Shown: positions 25,028-35,746, counted from the stretch's first letter. The stretch is DNA of 64,000 nt from Thermoleophilia bacterium (GCA_027493445.1 JAOSKU010000001.1:4537373-4601372), one strand, 5' to 3'. A program made the numbers and translations. The notes: generated from the sequence alone by a model not told the origin.

Positions 25028-26881
25028 TCATGCCTCCTGTCCGACGACCGGCAACGTGAACGTGAAAATGCTCCCCCGTCCAGGCGTCGATTCTACCCAG
25101 ATGGTGCCGCCGTGAGCGCGCACGATCTCCTTGCAGATAGCGAGCCCCAGGCCTGTGCCTGCCGTATCCCGCCCTTTCACCTGCACGAACTTCTGGAATA
25201 TCTTGTTCTGATACTCGAGGGGAATCCCCGGGCCGTCATCTCGCACGGAGAGATGGACGTGGCGTCCCATGTGTCTCCCAGAGACCCAGATGTGCCCTCC
25301 TCCCGGCACGTAGCGTAGCGAGTTGGAGATCAGGTTCGTGAGCACCCATGTGATCTTGTTGGGGTCGGCACGCACGTCTGGAAGCCCTTCGAGTGCTTCC
25401 GCCTCGAGCTGAACGGATCTCTCCTTCAGCTGGCTCTCGAATACGGCTGCCGCGCGCTCGAACAGCAGCTCAGGCGCCACGCTTTCGAACTCCATTTCGA
25501 TCCGCCCGGCTTCGATTTTCGACAGGTCGAGCAGATCCTCAACCAGCGCTGTCAGACGCTGCATCTCCTCGTGAGCCGCCTGCAAGAGCTCGCGATCGCG
25601 CGGCTCGAGCTTCTCGGCGGTGCGCTCGGACAGCAGATCGATGCTCATGGCCATGCCGGTCAAAGGATTGCGAAGCTCGTGGGAAGCCGCCATGATGAAT
25701 TCGCTCTTCAAGCGCTCGACCTCTTTGAGCCGTGTGACGTCGCGCAGCAGAAGCACGATGCCGACGTGCTCTCCATCGGCCGATCGGATAGCGGTGACGG
25801 AGAATAGGAAGTAGCGGGGCTTGCCCCCGATCGTGAGGCTGATGATCCGCTCCTCTTCATCAACCTCGGGGGGAACACCCGACTCAGCCGTCTTCTGGAT
25901 GATCTCGCAGATCCGCGGATCGGGAAGGATGTCCGTACAACTCCTCGAGCGGTGCGCTGCCAGATCAACGCCGAGCATGCGCCTCGCGGCGGGGTTGAGA
26001 TCGGTGATCCGGAGCTCAGCATCGAGGACCACCAATCCATCGTCGATGCTCGCGAGGATGGCCTCGCCTTTCTGCTTCTCCGCGATGATCTTGCCCACAT
26101 TCATCTGGTGGTATTGCTGGAGTTTCGTAGCCATCTGGTTGAACTCATCGGCAAGAAGCCCGACCTCGTCCGCGCTCTCGACAGGCACCTTGACCGCGTA
26201 GTCTCCGCCGGCAACCTGCCGCGAGGCCTCCATCAAGTGACGGAGCGGGCGAACGATCCGCGCGGACAGGACGAGGTTGAAGACGAGAGCGATCAGGAAA
26301 GTCACGGCCGCGACTCCTACGGTCGACCACGTGGCCCGGGTAGCGACTTCACCAGCCCTGGCGCTGGCGGCGTACATGGTGTCCTCGTTCAGCGTCCTCA
26401 GCCGGCCGCAGGCCTCCCTGACCTTCGCAAACAGCGGATAGGCCGTTTCACGATATCGGGCTCCTGGGGAGGCCGATGACGGGCCGTCCCCCGACGACTC
26501 GGTGAGTCCCGAGTACATCGTCAGGTAGTCCGCGTAGTCCGACTCGATGCTCTGGACCAGCTCGACCTCGCCCTCGATGGTGATGTTGTCTTTCGCTCGC
26601 GCCAGCCACTGCAGGAACGCCACCTCGTTTTCCCGGAACTGCGCAGCTCCCTGGTCCTTGTCGGAGAAGATCGTGATGAGCACGGCGCTGTCCTGGCGTT
26701 CGAGAGCGTCGATCATGTTCTCGGCCGCCAGAATGCTGCGGTAGTTCTCCTGGAGGATCGCGTCGCTGGCCTTTCCGAGCGCGACCAGGTTGACTACGGC
26801 CCACGCGAACACCACTGCCATGAGCGCGAAAGCGACTCCGTAGCCGAGCAGGATCTTCTTTCTGAGAGCCACGTGAACCAC
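25028..26881 (-). CDS. sensor histidine kinase (periplasmic 4-helix, HAMP, PAS, HisKA, HATPase)
   Basis: Membrane kinase of 617 aa. TM1 (~10-32), an extracytoplasmic helical region to ~190, TM2, HAMP, then PAS (EAILASIDDGLVVLDAELRI), the HisKA phospho-His in SHELRNPLTGM, N box ITWVLTNLISNSLRY, G1 VRDDGPGI and G2 TGLGLAICKEI. The layout is like KinB. It is the second histidine kinase in this potassium cluster after KdpD. Its pairing with the TPR-type response regulator is inferred from adjacency. Confidence 0.92.
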   Translation of the reverse strand: MVHVALRKKILLGYGVAFALMAVVFAWAVVNLVALGKASDAILQENYRSILAAENMIDALERQDSAVLITIFSDKDQGAAQFRENEVAFLQWLARAKDNITIEGEVELVQSIESDYADYLTMYSGLTESSGDGPSSASPGARYRETAYPLFAKVREACGRLRTLNEDTMYAASARAGEVATRATWSTVGVAAVTFLIALVFNLVLSARIVRPLRHLMEASRQVAGGDYAVKVPVESADEVGLLADEFNQMATKLQQYHQMNVGKIIAEKQKGEAILASIDDGLVVLDAELRITDLNPAARRMLGVDLAAHRSRSCTDILPDPRICEIIQKTAESGVPPEVDEEERIISLTIGGKPRYFLFSVTAIRSADGEHVGIVLLLRDVTRLKEVERLKSEFIMAASHELRNPLTGMAMSIDLLSERTAEKLEPRDRELLQAAHEEMQRLTALVEDLLDLSKIEAGRIEMEFESVAPELLFERAAAVFESQLKERSVQLEAEALEGLPDVRADPNKITWVLTNLISNSLRYVPGGGHIWVSGRHMGRHVHLSVRDDGPGIPLEYQNKIFQKFVQVKGRDTAGTGLGLAICKEIVRAHGGTIWVESTPGRGSIFTFTLPVVGQEA

Positions 26882-26899
26882 CCGGGCCTTTGTCGCTTA

Positions 26900-27592
26900 C
26901 TACACCAGGCGTAGCCGGTAGCCCACGCCCGGCTCGGTGATCAGGTAGACCGGACGGGCGGGATTCGGCTCCAGCTTGCGGCGCAGGTTGCTGATGTTGA
27001 CCCGCAGCAGCTGCGTCTCGGTCTGATACGCGACACCCCACACCTGAGTCAGGAGCTGGCGGTGAGTGAGTACCTTGCCGGCGTGACGCACGAATACCAG
27101 GAGCAGGTCGTACTCCGTGGGGGTCAGCGCCACTTCACGCCCATCAACGGCCACGAAGCGCCTGCCGAGGTCGACGGTGATACCTCCGTTCTGGAACACG
27201 GGCTCGGTTGCCGAGCTCACGCTCCGGCGCAAGACAACACGGATTCTTGCCATGAGCTCGTCGACACCGAAGGGCTTGGATAGGTAGTCGTCGGCGCCGG
27301 CATCCAGGGCTGCCACCTTCGTCGGCTCCTCATCCCGCACCGAGAGGACGATGACCGGGATGGAGCTCCAGGATCGGATCTGGGTCAGGACCTGCACTCC
27401 GTCCATGTCGGGCAAACCCAGATCGAGTATGACGACGTCGGGGCGGTGGGCGGTCACCTGGTGCAGGGCGCCGTGCCCGTCCGCGGCCTCGAAGACCGTG
27501 CAGCCGAAGGCCGCCAGCGACGTGCGCAGGAGGCGACGGATGGCTCTCTCGTCGTCGACCACCAGCACCCTCGGTCCTCCTTCAGCCATCAT
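26900..27592 (-). CDS. kdpE: KdpE response regulator
   Basis: OmpR/PhoB-type regulator of 230 aa: receiver with VVDDERAIR, Asp in VVILDLGLPDMDG, Lys in LSKPFG; winged helix with LTPTEYDLLLVFVRHAGKVL and RVNISNLRRKLE. It begins with two ATGs at 27592, the first overlapping the kdpD stop by 4 bp. Phosphorylated by KdpD, it should activate the kdp operon. Confidence 0.94.
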   Translation of the reverse strand: MMAEGGPRVLVVDDERAIRRLLRTSLAAFGCTVFEAADGHGALHQVTAHRPDVVILDLGLPDMDGVQVLTQIRSWSSIPVIVLSVRDEEPTKVAALDAGADDYLSKPFGVDELMARIRVVLRRSVSSATEPVFQNGGITVDLGRRFVAVDGREVALTPTEYDLLLVFVRHAGKVLTHRQLLTQVWGVAYQTETQLLRVNISNLRRKLEPNPARPVYLITEPGVGYRLRLV

Positions 27593-30285
27593 GCCTCCAC
27601 GCGATCTGTATGCCTGGCGCTGGGAAGGATCAGCTTGACCGTAGTCCCTCCGCCCGGGCGGTTCTCCGCCCAGATCCTCCCACCGTGCGCCTGCATGATT
27701 CCTCTGCTGATGGCGAGTCCAAGCCCCAGCCCACCCTTCGGGTCGATGCCGGCAGACGCCTCGGTTCGCGTGACGCGGTAGAACTTGTCGAAGACCCTCT
27801 CCAGGTCGGATGGCGGGATGCCCATGCCACGGTCGGAGATGCTGAGGTGAACCTCGTCCCGTTCCTGCCGGGCAGAGAGCAGCAGGGGAGAACCGTGAGG
27901 AGAGTAGGCGAGCGCGTTGTCGAGCACGTTGACCAGCACGTGGACCATCAGCACCGAGTCTGCCTGCACCGGCGGGAGATCGAGGGGCAGGTCGATGGTG
28001 ACTTCGCGGCTGCCGATCCGAGCGTCGAGGGCAGTCAGTGCCGATCCCGCGAGATCCTCCACGTCCATGGTCTCGGGTACGATGCGGAATGCGCCGGACT
28101 CGAGGCGGGTCATGTCGAGCAGGTTGCCCACCGAACGGTTGAGCTCGTCCGCCTCCTGCCACGCGGTTTCTACAAGTTCCGCGCGGGCCGCCTCGTCCAG
28201 TTGGGAGGCCGGCCCTTTGCCCAGCTCGGCCCGGAGTGTACTCAGCACGCCGGCAACAGAGGCCAGCGGGGTGCGCAGCTCGTGCGAAATGGAGCTGAGC
28301 AGGGCCGACTGAAGAGCCTCGGTGGCCCGCAGCAGCTCGAGCTGGTTGGCGGCCGTGGCCAGGTCGGTCCGCTCCAGGGCGAGCGCGGCCAGGGTGGCGA
28401 TGGCCTCGGGCACGCGCCGTTCGGCTGCCGATATGGGAGCGGCACTCTCGGCGACTTCAACGCCCAGGACCCCCACGACCTCCCGGGAAGACCGTAAAGG
28501 GAGGTACAGCAACGAGGCTCCGGGGAGTGTGTCGGTGCCCCGTCCGGCGGGCTGCCCATGCTCGAAGGCCCAAGTGGCCACCGCATGTTCGTCCTCGTCG
28601 AGCCCTCCGGACCCGGCTGCCGGGCGCAGCCCCTGACCGTCGCGCAGCAGGACCACCGTCTCGCCACTCATGACCCTCCGGATGTGGGACTGAATGACTC
28701 TAGTGATGGCTTCCACTCCGGCCGCACCGGCGAGTTCTCGGCTGAGTTCGTAGAGTTCGCTCGTCTGCAGCTCTCGGCTCCGTGCCGCCTTGGCCTGCTC
28801 GCGCACTCGAGCGGCCAAGGAGCTCACCACTAGGCCGACGATGAAGAGTCCGGCGAACGTGGCCAGGTACTGGGTATCGGATACCGCCATGGTGAAGCGA
28901 GGCGGTACCATGAAAAAGTCGAACGCTAGGACGCTCAGGAACGCGCTCAGGATCGCCGGGCCCCGCCCCAGGTAGACGGCGGCAACCACCACCGCGGCCA
29001 GGTAGAGCATGACCAGGTTGGTCGGTTCGATCCTGTCTGACAAGGGCCAACCGATGAGCGTCGCGAGGACGACGGGTGGGAGGCTGTAGAGGAAGCGACG
29101 CAGAGGCGGCGAGGGGCGCGCCGGAACACTTGGCGCGGCCTCCGAGGGTTCCCCGCTGCCGATGACGTAGACATCGATGCCGCCGCTGATGCGGATGATG
29201 CGGTCCACCAGCGACCCGCGAACAAGCTCCCGCCAGCGCGGACGGACGGGTCTCCCGGCGACGATTTTGGTCACGTTCTGGCGGCGGGCGTGGTCAACCA
29301 GAGCCTCCTCCACGGAACCGCTGCTCACGTGGTGTACGCGGGCGCCCAGACGTTCGGCCAGAGCCAGGTTGGCCAGCGCCCGTTCCCGGAGCTCGGGCCG
29401 GTTGGCGGTGGCGGGCGTCTCCACGAACAAGGCCTGCCACTCCGCCTTCATCTCATCGGCCATGCGCTTTGCGGCTCGGATGAGCCGGGCGCTCAGAGGA
29501 CTGGGGCTCACCGCCACCAGGAGCCGCTCGCCTGCCGGCCAAGGTCCGGGGATGGCTCGGCTTTGCATGTAGGCCAGCATCTGCACGTCGACCTGCTGGG
29601 CCGCTTTCCTCATGGCCATCTCGCGCAAAGCCGTCAGATTGCCCACTCGGAAGAAGCGCTCCACCGCCTGCGCCGCCTGATCGGGCACGTAGACCTTGCC
29701 CTCGACAAGCCGCTGGCGCAGCTCGTCCGGGGGCAGGTCGACCAGCTCGACGATCGTCGTCCTGTCGATTACCAGGTCGGGGACCGTCTCGCGCACTCGG
29801 ACGCCGGTGATCTGCGCCACCACATCGTTGTAGCTCTCCAGATGCTGTATGTTCAGAGTCGTGTAGACGTCGATGCCGGCGTCGAGTAGCTCCTGCACGT
29901 CCTGATAGCGCTTGGGGTGACGGCTGCCCAGGACGTTCGTGTGGGCGAGTTCGTCCACCAGGGCAAGCTGGGGAGCCCGCCGCAGGACGCCGTCGAGGTC
30001 GAGGTCGGCGAGCATGGTGCCCCGGTACTCCACCGTGCGCCGCGGCAAGATCTCCAGGCCCTCGAGCAGCCGCTCGGTCTCCGCCCGCCCGTGCGTCTCG
30101 ACGTAGGCGACCAGCACGTCGGCCCCCTCGGCCTGCCTCTCTCGAGCGGCCTCGAGCATGGCGTACGTCTTGCCGACGCCGGCGGCATAGCCCAGGAAGA
30201 TCTTCAGCCGGCCCCGCTTCGCCTGCCGGTCCTCAGCCTCGACCATGTCCAGGAGCTCGTCTGGGTTGGGCCGGGAGCGTTCCAT
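27589..30285 (-). CDS. kdpD: KdpD sensor histidine kinase
   Basis: Protein of 898 aa, the full-length type. N-terminal KdpD domain with Walker-like GYAAGVGKTYAMLEAA and VDELAHTNVLGSRHPKR, a USP-like domain (~250-370), four clustered membrane segments (~400-490), GAF, HisKA (SHELRTPLASV), then HATPase with DRGMGIPP and GGLGLGLAISRGI. It senses K+ limitation or osmotic stress. It starts 4 bp after the kdpC stop. Confidence 0.95.
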   Translation of the reverse strand: MERSRPNPDELLDMVEAEDRQAKRGRLKIFLGYAAGVGKTYAMLEAARERQAEGADVLVAYVETHGRAETERLLEGLEILPRRTVEYRGTMLADLDLDGVLRRAPQLALVDELAHTNVLGSRHPKRYQDVQELLDAGIDVYTTLNIQHLESYNDVVAQITGVRVRETVPDLVIDRTTIVELVDLPPDELRQRLVEGKVYVPDQAAQAVERFFRVGNLTALREMAMRKAAQQVDVQMLAYMQSRAIPGPWPAGERLLVAVSPSPLSARLIRAAKRMADEMKAEWQALFVETPATANRPELRERALANLALAERLGARVHHVSSGSVEEALVDHARRQNVTKIVAGRPVRPRWRELVRGSLVDRIIRISGGIDVYVIGSGEPSEAAPSVPARPSPPLRRFLYSLPPVVLATLIGWPLSDRIEPTNLVMLYLAAVVVAAVYLGRGPAILSAFLSVLAFDFFMVPPRFTMAVSDTQYLATFAGLFIVGLVVSSLAARVREQAKAARSRELQTSELYELSRELAGAAGVEAITRVIQSHIRRVMSGETVVLLRDGQGLRPAAGSGGLDEDEHAVATWAFEHGQPAGRGTDTLPGASLLYLPLRSSREVVGVLGVEVAESAAPISAAERRVPEAIATLAALALERTDLATAANQLELLRATEALQSALLSSISHELRTPLASVAGVLSTLRAELGKGPASQLDEAARAELVETAWQEADELNRSVGNLLDMTRLESGAFRIVPETMDVEDLAGSALTALDARIGSREVTIDLPLDLPPVQADSVLMVHVLVNVLDNALAYSPHGSPLLLSARQERDEVHLSISDRGMGIPPSDLERVFDKFYRVTRTEASAGIDPKGGLGLGLAISRGIMQAHGGRIWAENRPGGGTTVKLILPSARHTDRVEA

Positions 30286-30289
30286 GAGG

Positions 30290-30910
30290 CTACTGTCTCA
30301 CCTGCAGGGCGTCGAGCGCCAGGTTGAGCTCGAGCACGTTCACTCGGGGAGTTCCCAGGAAGCCCAGCTGTCTGCCTTCGGTATGCTCCTGCACCAGTCT
30401 CCGCACCGTACTCTCGTCCAGGTCTCGCACCCTGGCCACACGGGGCACCTGCCATTCTGCCGCGGCCCGGCTGATGTGCGGGTCAAGTCCGCTGGCCGAC
30501 GAGGTGACCAGGTCGATCGGCAGGGGCGAGGAGTTATCCGGGTCTGCGAGCCGCAGGCTGTCCGCGCGGCCGCGCACCTGTTGCAAGAGGCTGGGGTTGA
30601 GGGGCCCCAAGTTGCTCGCAGCGCTGGCCGCCGCGTTGTATGGGAAGGACTCCGTGACTGAAGGCCGGCTCCAGAAGTAGCCAGGGTCGTCGAAGGGCTG
30701 TCCGATGAGACTGGAGCCGACGACGCTCCCGCCGATGCGGATCAGGCTGCCGCCCGCTTTGTGGGGAAGCGCCAGCTGTGCGATGCCGGTCACCGCCAAG
30801 GGGTACGCGAGCCCAGTGACGAGGGTGAGCACCAGGAGGGCCATGGCCGCCGAACGCAGCAGCCGGCCAGGGCCAATGTCGATCACGGGCGGCAGCAAGG
30901 GCTCCTTCAT
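30290..30910 (-). CDS. kdpC: KdpC subunit of the K+-transporting ATPase
   Basis: Protein of 206 aa with one N-terminal membrane helix ([20 protein letters not shown]) and a soluble domain containing the conserved [30 protein letters not shown] and [11 protein letters not shown]. It stabilises the KdpAB complex and raises ATP affinity. Its ATG overlaps the kdpB stop by 4 bp. Confidence 0.95.
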   Translation of the reverse strand: MKEPLLPPVIDIGPGRLLRSAAMALLVLTLVTGLAYPLAVTGIAQLALPHKAGGSLIRIGGSVVGSSLIGQPFDDPGYFWSRPSVTESFPYNAAASAASNLGPLNPSLLQQVRGRADSLRLADPDNSSPLPIDLVTSSASGLDPHISRAAAEWQVPRVARVRDLDESTVRRLVQEHTEGRQLGFLGTPRVNVLELNLALDALQVRQ

Positions 30911-33042
30911 GTCAGATGAAGGGCGGTCAGCACCAGGTCGATCAGCTTGATGCCGATGAAGGGCGCCGCAAGCCCACCCAGTCCGTAGATGAGCAGGTTG
31001 TCGCGGAGTAGCTGGGCCGCGCCCTGCGCCCGGTAGGGAACGCCGCGCAGCGCCAGAGGCACCAGGGCGATGATGATGAGAGCGTTGAAGATGACGGCTG
31101 AGAGGATGGCGCTCTGCGGCGTGGCTAGACGCATGACGTTCAAGGCGCCCAGATCGGGATAGACGGCGACGAAGGTCGCCGGGATGATGGCGAAGTACTT
31201 CGACACGTCGTTGGCGAGGCTGAAGGTGGTCAGAGAGCCGCGGGTCATCAAAAGCTGCTTGCCGATCTCCACGATTTCGATGAGCTTGGTCGGGTTGGAA
31301 TCCAGGTCGATCATGTTGGCGGCCTCACGGGCGGGCTGGGTGCCGGTGTTCATGGCGACGGCCACGTCGGCCTGGGCCAGAGCGGGCGCATCATTGGTGC
31401 CGTCGCCGGTCATGGCTACCATTCGGCCTCCGGCCTGCTGCTCGCGGATCAACTTGAGCTTGGCCTCGGGGGTCGCCTGGGCCAGGAAGTCGTCCACGCC
31501 GGCTTCGGCCGCGATGGCGGCCGCGGTCAGAGGGTTGTCACCGGTGATCATGATGGTGGCGATCCCCATCTTACGCAGGTGCATGAAGCGTTCGTGCAGG
31601 CCCCCTTTGACGATATCCTTCAAGTGCACGACTCCCAGGGCCTCGCCATTGCGGGCCACCACGAGAGGAGTGCCGCCCGCGCGGGCCACGCTGTCGACCA
31701 TCGTCTGCAGCTCCTCGGGCGCCACTCCGCCGTTTTCCTTCACGAAGGCGATCATGGAGTCGGGCGCCCCTTTGCGTATCCGAGCCCCGTCCAGGTCAAC
31801 GCCGCTCAAGCGCGTCTGGGCGGTGAAGGGGATGAAGCGGGCGGGAGCGTCCGGCGGATCGAAGACGGGCACGCCGGTACCTATCGATCGTCCCCGCAAC
31901 CCGAACCGGTTCTTGGCCAGCTCCACGATGCTGCGCCCCTCGGGGGTCTCGTCTGCCAGGGAGGCGAGCTGGGCCGCCTCGGCCAGCTGGGTCGCCTCCA
32001 CCCCTCCCACCGGCAGGAAGTCGACCGCCTGGCGGTTGCCCAGGGTGATGGTGCCCGTCTTGTCGAGCAGAAGCACGTCGACGTCGCCGGCGGCCTCCAC
32101 CGCCCGGCCGGACATGGCGATGACGTTCCGCTGGATGAGGCGCTCCATACCGGCGATGCCGATGGCGGGCAGCAACCCACCGATGGTGGTGGGTATGAGA
32201 CAGACGAGCAGCGCTACCAGCACCGTGAGGCCCAACGCGTCTCCACGGCCGCTGGCGAGCACGCTGTAGGCCGAGAAAGGTCGCAGAGTGGCCACCACCA
32301 CCAGGAACACCATGGTGAAGGCGGCCAGGAGGATGGTCAGAGCAATCTCATTAGGCGTTTTCTGACGCTTGGCCCCCTCGACGAGGTTGATCATCCGGTC
32401 GAGGAAGCCCTGTCCGGGGTCCGCGGTCACGCGGACGACGATCCAGTCGGAGAGCACCCGGGTTCCGCCCGTAACCGCGCTCCGATCGCCCCCGGACTCC
32501 CGGATGACCGGCGCGCTCTCTCCGGTCACAGCGCTCTCGTCCACCAGAGCCACCCCGGCGATGACCTCTCCGTCCGCAGGGATGAGGTCTCCGGCCTCGG
32601 CGAGGTAGAGCTGGTCCGTGCGCAGGTCGGTGGAGGCCACCACCTCATACTCCGCGCGCCGACCCTTGCCCCACTCGGCCGGCACCCCCTTGAGCCGCTT
32701 CGCCGTGGTCTGCTGGCGGGTGCGGCGGAGGGCGGCTGCCCGCGCCTTGCCCCTCCCTTCGGCCAGCGCCTGGGAGAAGTTGGCGAAGAGCACGGTCAGC
32801 CACAGCCAGAAGGTGATCGCTCCGATGAACCAAGCCGGAGCCTCGCCCCGCCCGAGCACCGCCTGGGCGAAGAGGAACGTTGTGAATACCGAGCCCACCT
32901 CGACCACGAACATGACCGGGTTGCGTACCATGACCCGCGGGTCGAGATAGAGGAAGGCGTCCACGACGGAGCGCCGATAGATCGTCCAGCGTTCCACCGC
33001 CTCGCGCTTCTGGACTTGAGGGCCGGTTGGGATGTCGGTCAT
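30907..33042 (-). CDS. kdpB: KdpB P-type ATPase catalytic subunit
   Basis: Protein of 711 aa. The phosphorylation motif is [10 protein letters not shown], the actuator loop is TGESAPVI, the hinge is [20 protein letters not shown], and the KdpB-specific membrane region is [16 protein letters not shown]. It hydrolyses ATP to drive K+ through KdpA. It starts 10 bp after kdpA. Confidence 0.97.
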   Translation of the reverse strand: MTDIPTGPQVQKREAVERWTIYRRSVVDAFLYLDPRVMVRNPVMFVVEVGSVFTTFLFAQAVLGRGEAPAWFIGAITFWLWLTVLFANFSQALAEGRGKARAAALRRTRQQTTAKRLKGVPAEWGKGRRAEYEVVASTDLRTDQLYLAEAGDLIPADGEVIAGVALVDESAVTGESAPVIRESGGDRSAVTGGTRVLSDWIVVRVTADPGQGFLDRMINLVEGAKRQKTPNEIALTILLAAFTMVFLVVVATLRPFSAYSVLASGRGDALGLTVLVALLVCLIPTTIGGLLPAIGIAGMERLIQRNVIAMSGRAVEAAGDVDVLLLDKTGTITLGNRQAVDFLPVGGVEATQLAEAAQLASLADETPEGRSIVELAKNRFGLRGRSIGTGVPVFDPPDAPARFIPFTAQTRLSGVDLDGARIRKGAPDSMIAFVKENGGVAPEELQTMVDSVARAGGTPLVVARNGEALGVVHLKDIVKGGLHERFMHLRKMGIATIMITGDNPLTAAAIAAEAGVDDFLAQATPEAKLKLIREQQAGGRMVAMTGDGTNDAPALAQADVAVAMNTGTQPAREAANMIDLDSNPTKLIEIVEIGKQLLMTRGSLTTFSLANDVSKYFAIIPATFVAVYPDLGALNVMRLATPQSAILSAVIFNALIIIALVPLALRGVPYRAQGAAQLLRDNLLIYGLGGLAAPFIGIKLIDLVLTALHLT

Positions 33043-33052
33043 CGCGTGCCCC

Positions 33053-34792
33053 TCACTGGATGAGCAGTTGTTCGACGATCGGACCCAGGGTCAGGGCGGG
33101 CAAGAAGCTCAAAGCCCCGACGATGACGACCACAGCGAGGAGCCAGGCTGCGAAGAGGGGGGTGTGGGTGGGGAGAGTCCCGGCGCTGGGCGGCACCTTC
33201 TTCTTGGCAGCGAACGATCCGGCGATCGCCAGCGCGGGAAGCGCGAGCCAGTAGCGGCCCACCAGCATGGCGATTCCCAGTGTGGTGTTGTAGAAGGGGG
33301 TGTTCGAGCTCAACCCGGCGAAGGCGCTCCCGTTGTTGTTGCCGGCGGATGAGAAGGCGTAGAGCACTTCGCTGAAGCCATGGGGGCCCGGGTTGAGCAC
33401 GGCCTCGCGGGCACCGGGCACAGATACGGCAAGAGCTGTGCCCACCAGAACGGTGATCGGCGGGATGAGGACGATCAGGGCGGCCATCTTCATCTCGTAG
33501 GTCTCCACCTTCTTCCCCAGGTACTCCGGTGTGCGTCCCACCATCAGACCGGCGACGAACACTGCGACGATGACGAAGGCCAGCATGCCGTACAAGCCCG
33601 AGCCCACGCCGCCGTACACCACTTCGCCCAGCTGCATGAGCCACATGGCGCCCATCCCGGCCAGGGGCATGAGGGAATCATGCATGGAGTCGACCGACCC
33701 GCTCGAGGCGGCTGTGGTGGCGGTAGCCCAGAGAGCGGACATGGCTGGGCCGTTGCGCACTTCCTTACCCTCCATGTTGCCGCCCGGCTGCTCGGTCGAG
33801 GCCGCATGCGCGACCCCGGCGGATTCCAGAGTAGGGTTGCCCCTCGTTTCCGCCCAGGTGTTGACGCTCAGCACGGCGACGAAGAGAACCGTCATGACGG
33901 CGAAAAGGACCCAGCCCTGACGCTGGTCCCGCACCATCCGTCCGAAGGTGTACGTCAGCGACGCGGGGATGAGGAGGATCGCCAGAAGCTCGAGGAAGTT
34001 GCTCACCGGCGTGGGATTCTCGAAAGGATGGGCTGAATTCGTCCCGAAGAACCCGCCTCCGTTGGTGCCCAGCTGCTTGACGGCGATCTGGGAGGCGGCC
34101 GGGCCCACGGCAATGGTCTGCTCGGAGACGGCACCGCCCCCCGCGCTCTGGACCGGTTGGACGAGATTCGCGACCTCGGAACGATGAAGCGTCTGCACTA
34201 CGCCCTGTGAGACCAGGAGAAGGGCGAACACCACAGACAGGGGCAGCAGGATGTAGAGGATGCCCCGCACGAGGTCCACCCAGAAGTTGCCCACACCCCT
34301 CGAGGTGTGCCGCACCAACCCCCGAACAAAGGCGGCCAGTACGGCCATGCCGCCGGCCGCAGAGACGAAGTTCTGGACGGTCAAGCCTGCCATCTGGACC
34401 AAGTAGCCCAGTGCCACTTCCCCGCTGTAGCTTTGCCAGTTGGTATTGCTGACGAAGCTTGCCGCCGTATTGAAGGCTAGATCTGGGGTGACGGCCACCG
34501 CGCGATCCGAGTCGAGGGGAAGCACGGCCTGTAACCGCTGCAAGCCGTACACCGCCAGGAACCCCAGTAAGTTGAAGAGGAGAAAGCTGCGGGCATAGGT
34601 CGTCCAGTGCATCTCTTCGCTCTCGCGTGTGCCGAGAAGGCGGTAGAGGAAGCGCTCGATCGGGCCCAACAGACGGCCGGCCAGGGTGGCTTCGCCTTGG
34701 TACACCCGGGCGATGTAGGCTCCGAGCGGCCGGGTCAACAGAAGGACCGCTCCCAGATACAACGCGAACACCAGCAGATCGTATTCGGTCAT
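33053..34792 (-). CDS. kdpA: KdpA potassium-translocating subunit
   Basis: Membrane protein of 579 aa with about ten helices and four pore-loop filter regions, seen as [52 protein letters not shown] and [13 protein letters not shown]. It resembles TrkH/KtrB channels. Its ATG overlaps the kdpF stop. Confidence 0.97.
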   Translation of the reverse strand: MTEYDLLVFALYLGAVLLLTRPLGAYIARVYQGEATLAGRLLGPIERFLYRLLGTRESEEMHWTTYARSFLLFNLLGFLAVYGLQRLQAVLPLDSDRAVAVTPDLAFNTAASFVSNTNWQSYSGEVALGYLVQMAGLTVQNFVSAAGGMAVLAAFVRGLVRHTSRGVGNFWVDLVRGILYILLPLSVVFALLLVSQGVVQTLHRSEVANLVQPVQSAGGGAVSEQTIAVGPAASQIAVKQLGTNGGGFFGTNSAHPFENPTPVSNFLELLAILLIPASLTYTFGRMVRDQRQGWVLFAVMTVLFVAVLSVNTWAETRGNPTLESAGVAHAASTEQPGGNMEGKEVRNGPAMSALWATATTAASSGSVDSMHDSLMPLAGMGAMWLMQLGEVVYGGVGSGLYGMLAFVIVAVFVAGLMVGRTPEYLGKKVETYEMKMAALIVLIPPITVLVGTALAVSVPGAREAVLNPGPHGFSEVLYAFSSAGNNNGSAFAGLSSNTPFYNTTLGIAMLVGRYWLALPALAIAGSFAAKKKVPPSAGTLPTHTPLFAAWLLAVVVIVGALSFLPALTLGPIVEQLLIQ

Positions 34793-34872
34793 CCGAACCT
34801 ATCCGGCTTCAGGAGGGCGGCCAGCAGGTAGACGAAGAGAAGGATCGCGGCTGTGGCGCCGACGAGAACCAT
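34789..34872 (-). CDS. kdpF: KdpF small membrane subunit
   Basis: A 27-residue hydrophobic peptide, MVLVGATAAILLFVYLLAAL followed by LKPDRFG, one transmembrane helix with the typical C-terminal KPDRF/EKF-type end. The stop overlaps the kdpA ATG (ATGA). It stabilises the Kdp complex. Confidence 0.85.
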   Translation of the reverse strand: MVLVGATAAILLFVYLLAALLKPDRFG

Positions 34873-34882
34873 GGTGGCCAAC

Positions 34883-34975
34883 TCAGCTGTCGCGCAGCCG
34901 GTTCAGGGCCTCGACAAGCCCCCAGGATGCCAGGAAGAATGCGATGCCAATGAGTAGGAACAGGAGGTCCGACAT
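34883..34975 (-). CDS. 30-aa single-helix membrane protein upstream of kdpF
   Basis: MSDLLFLLIGIAFFLASWGL followed by VEALNRLRDS, with AAAGGA 4 to 9 bp before the ATG at 34975. It has one membrane helix and a charged tail and would be the first gene of the kdp operon. Similar tiny proteins precede kdpF in many genomes. Its function is not known to me. Confidence 0.65.
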   Translation of the reverse strand: MSDLLFLLIGIAFFLASWGLVEALNRLRDS

Positions 34976-35178
34976 GTTCGTCCTTTCCCTGCGAGATGCC
35001 GGTATTCCGCCGATCTCATGTATACGCCCGCCGCCATCAAGACGAGGCAAAGAAACACCCGCCCCCGATAAAGGAAGCATCAAGGCAGCGAGTGTTCCCG
35101 CCGAATACGCGCTCGTCACCCGAAGCACGCGTCCTACTGGGAGAGCGACGGACACCACGGGGGCCTCTCCGAAGCCCA

Positions 35179-35326
35179 TGTCGAACAAGAAGTTGACCTG
35201 GCCGAGCGCGTAGACGATTCCCACCGCCCATGAACGCTCACGTCCTGTGCTGAGTGGGGAAGGCCTCTTGCGGCTGAGTGCCGCCGCCATCTTTCGGCTC
35301 AGCTCTGCGTAATCCCTATTCGGCGC
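35179..35326 (-). pseudogene. DUF6398-like remnant
   Basis: About 49 codons (NRDYAELSRKMAAALSRKRP, AVGIVYALGQVNFLFD) are nearly identical to residues ~33-80 of the intact gene at 15619-16122. Similarity stops abruptly on both sides, so this is a truncated duplicate. It sits upstream of the kdp operon, leaving ~200 bp for the kdp promoter, where I see no confident -35/-10 pair. Confidence 0.7.
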
Positions 35327-35713
35327 GTATCACGGCCCCTCGGGCACCGACCACACTATCCCGCCACCGCGTACCCCATCGCTCGGTCGCCGTATTCCGG
35401 GATCCGCCGCAACGCGTGCCTGTTCGGGTCTGGTCGGGTCCAGCAGGGTGAAGTCGGCACGGACAACTCGCAGCATGCTGCTCGGCCTCGCCGGCTCACG
35501 GGGTCAAGCCGGGCCGTGGATCTCGACCGTGATCGCCTCGCGCTCGGCCTCGGATGGCACGTCGCGGAGTCCATCCTCCTGCCGGTCTTCCAGGATGGGG
35601 GCGATGGCCCCCGGTTGAGCCTCCGTCGGTCTTTGGTCTGACGGTGGATCGATTGCCGGGATTCCCCCGTCGACGCATTGAGGGCTGAGGACTGGCGGAC
35701 GGGCGTCGCCTTG
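35327..35713. other. gene-free stretch with possible helicase-tail relic
   Basis: No ORF here has credible protein features. On the minus strand a frame stopping at 35356 ends LRRIPEYGDRAMGYAVAG, weakly like the tail of the primase-helicase at 16259 (RLRGYRALGYTIAG). Its position next to the DUF6398 remnant repeats the order seen at 15.6-16.3 kb, suggesting a decayed duplicate of that pair. This is tentative. Confidence 0.3.
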
Positions 35714-35725
35714 GCATCATGATGC
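35714..35725. promoter_or_regulatory. perfect 12-bp palindrome before vapB
   Basis: GCATCATGATGC is its own reverse complement and lies 21 bp before the antitoxin ATG, next to an AT-rich segment with a second ATGCAT. It is a likely autoregulatory operator of the RHH antitoxin. Confidence 0.5.
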
Positions 35726-35746
35726 GAAAGATGTATGCTTTGATGC

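Noticed and set aside
34976..35178. Possible c-di-AMP or other K+-related riboswitch upstream of the kdp operon.
   Set aside because: The stretch is GC rich with some inverted segments, but I could not match the conserved core of any riboswitch class.
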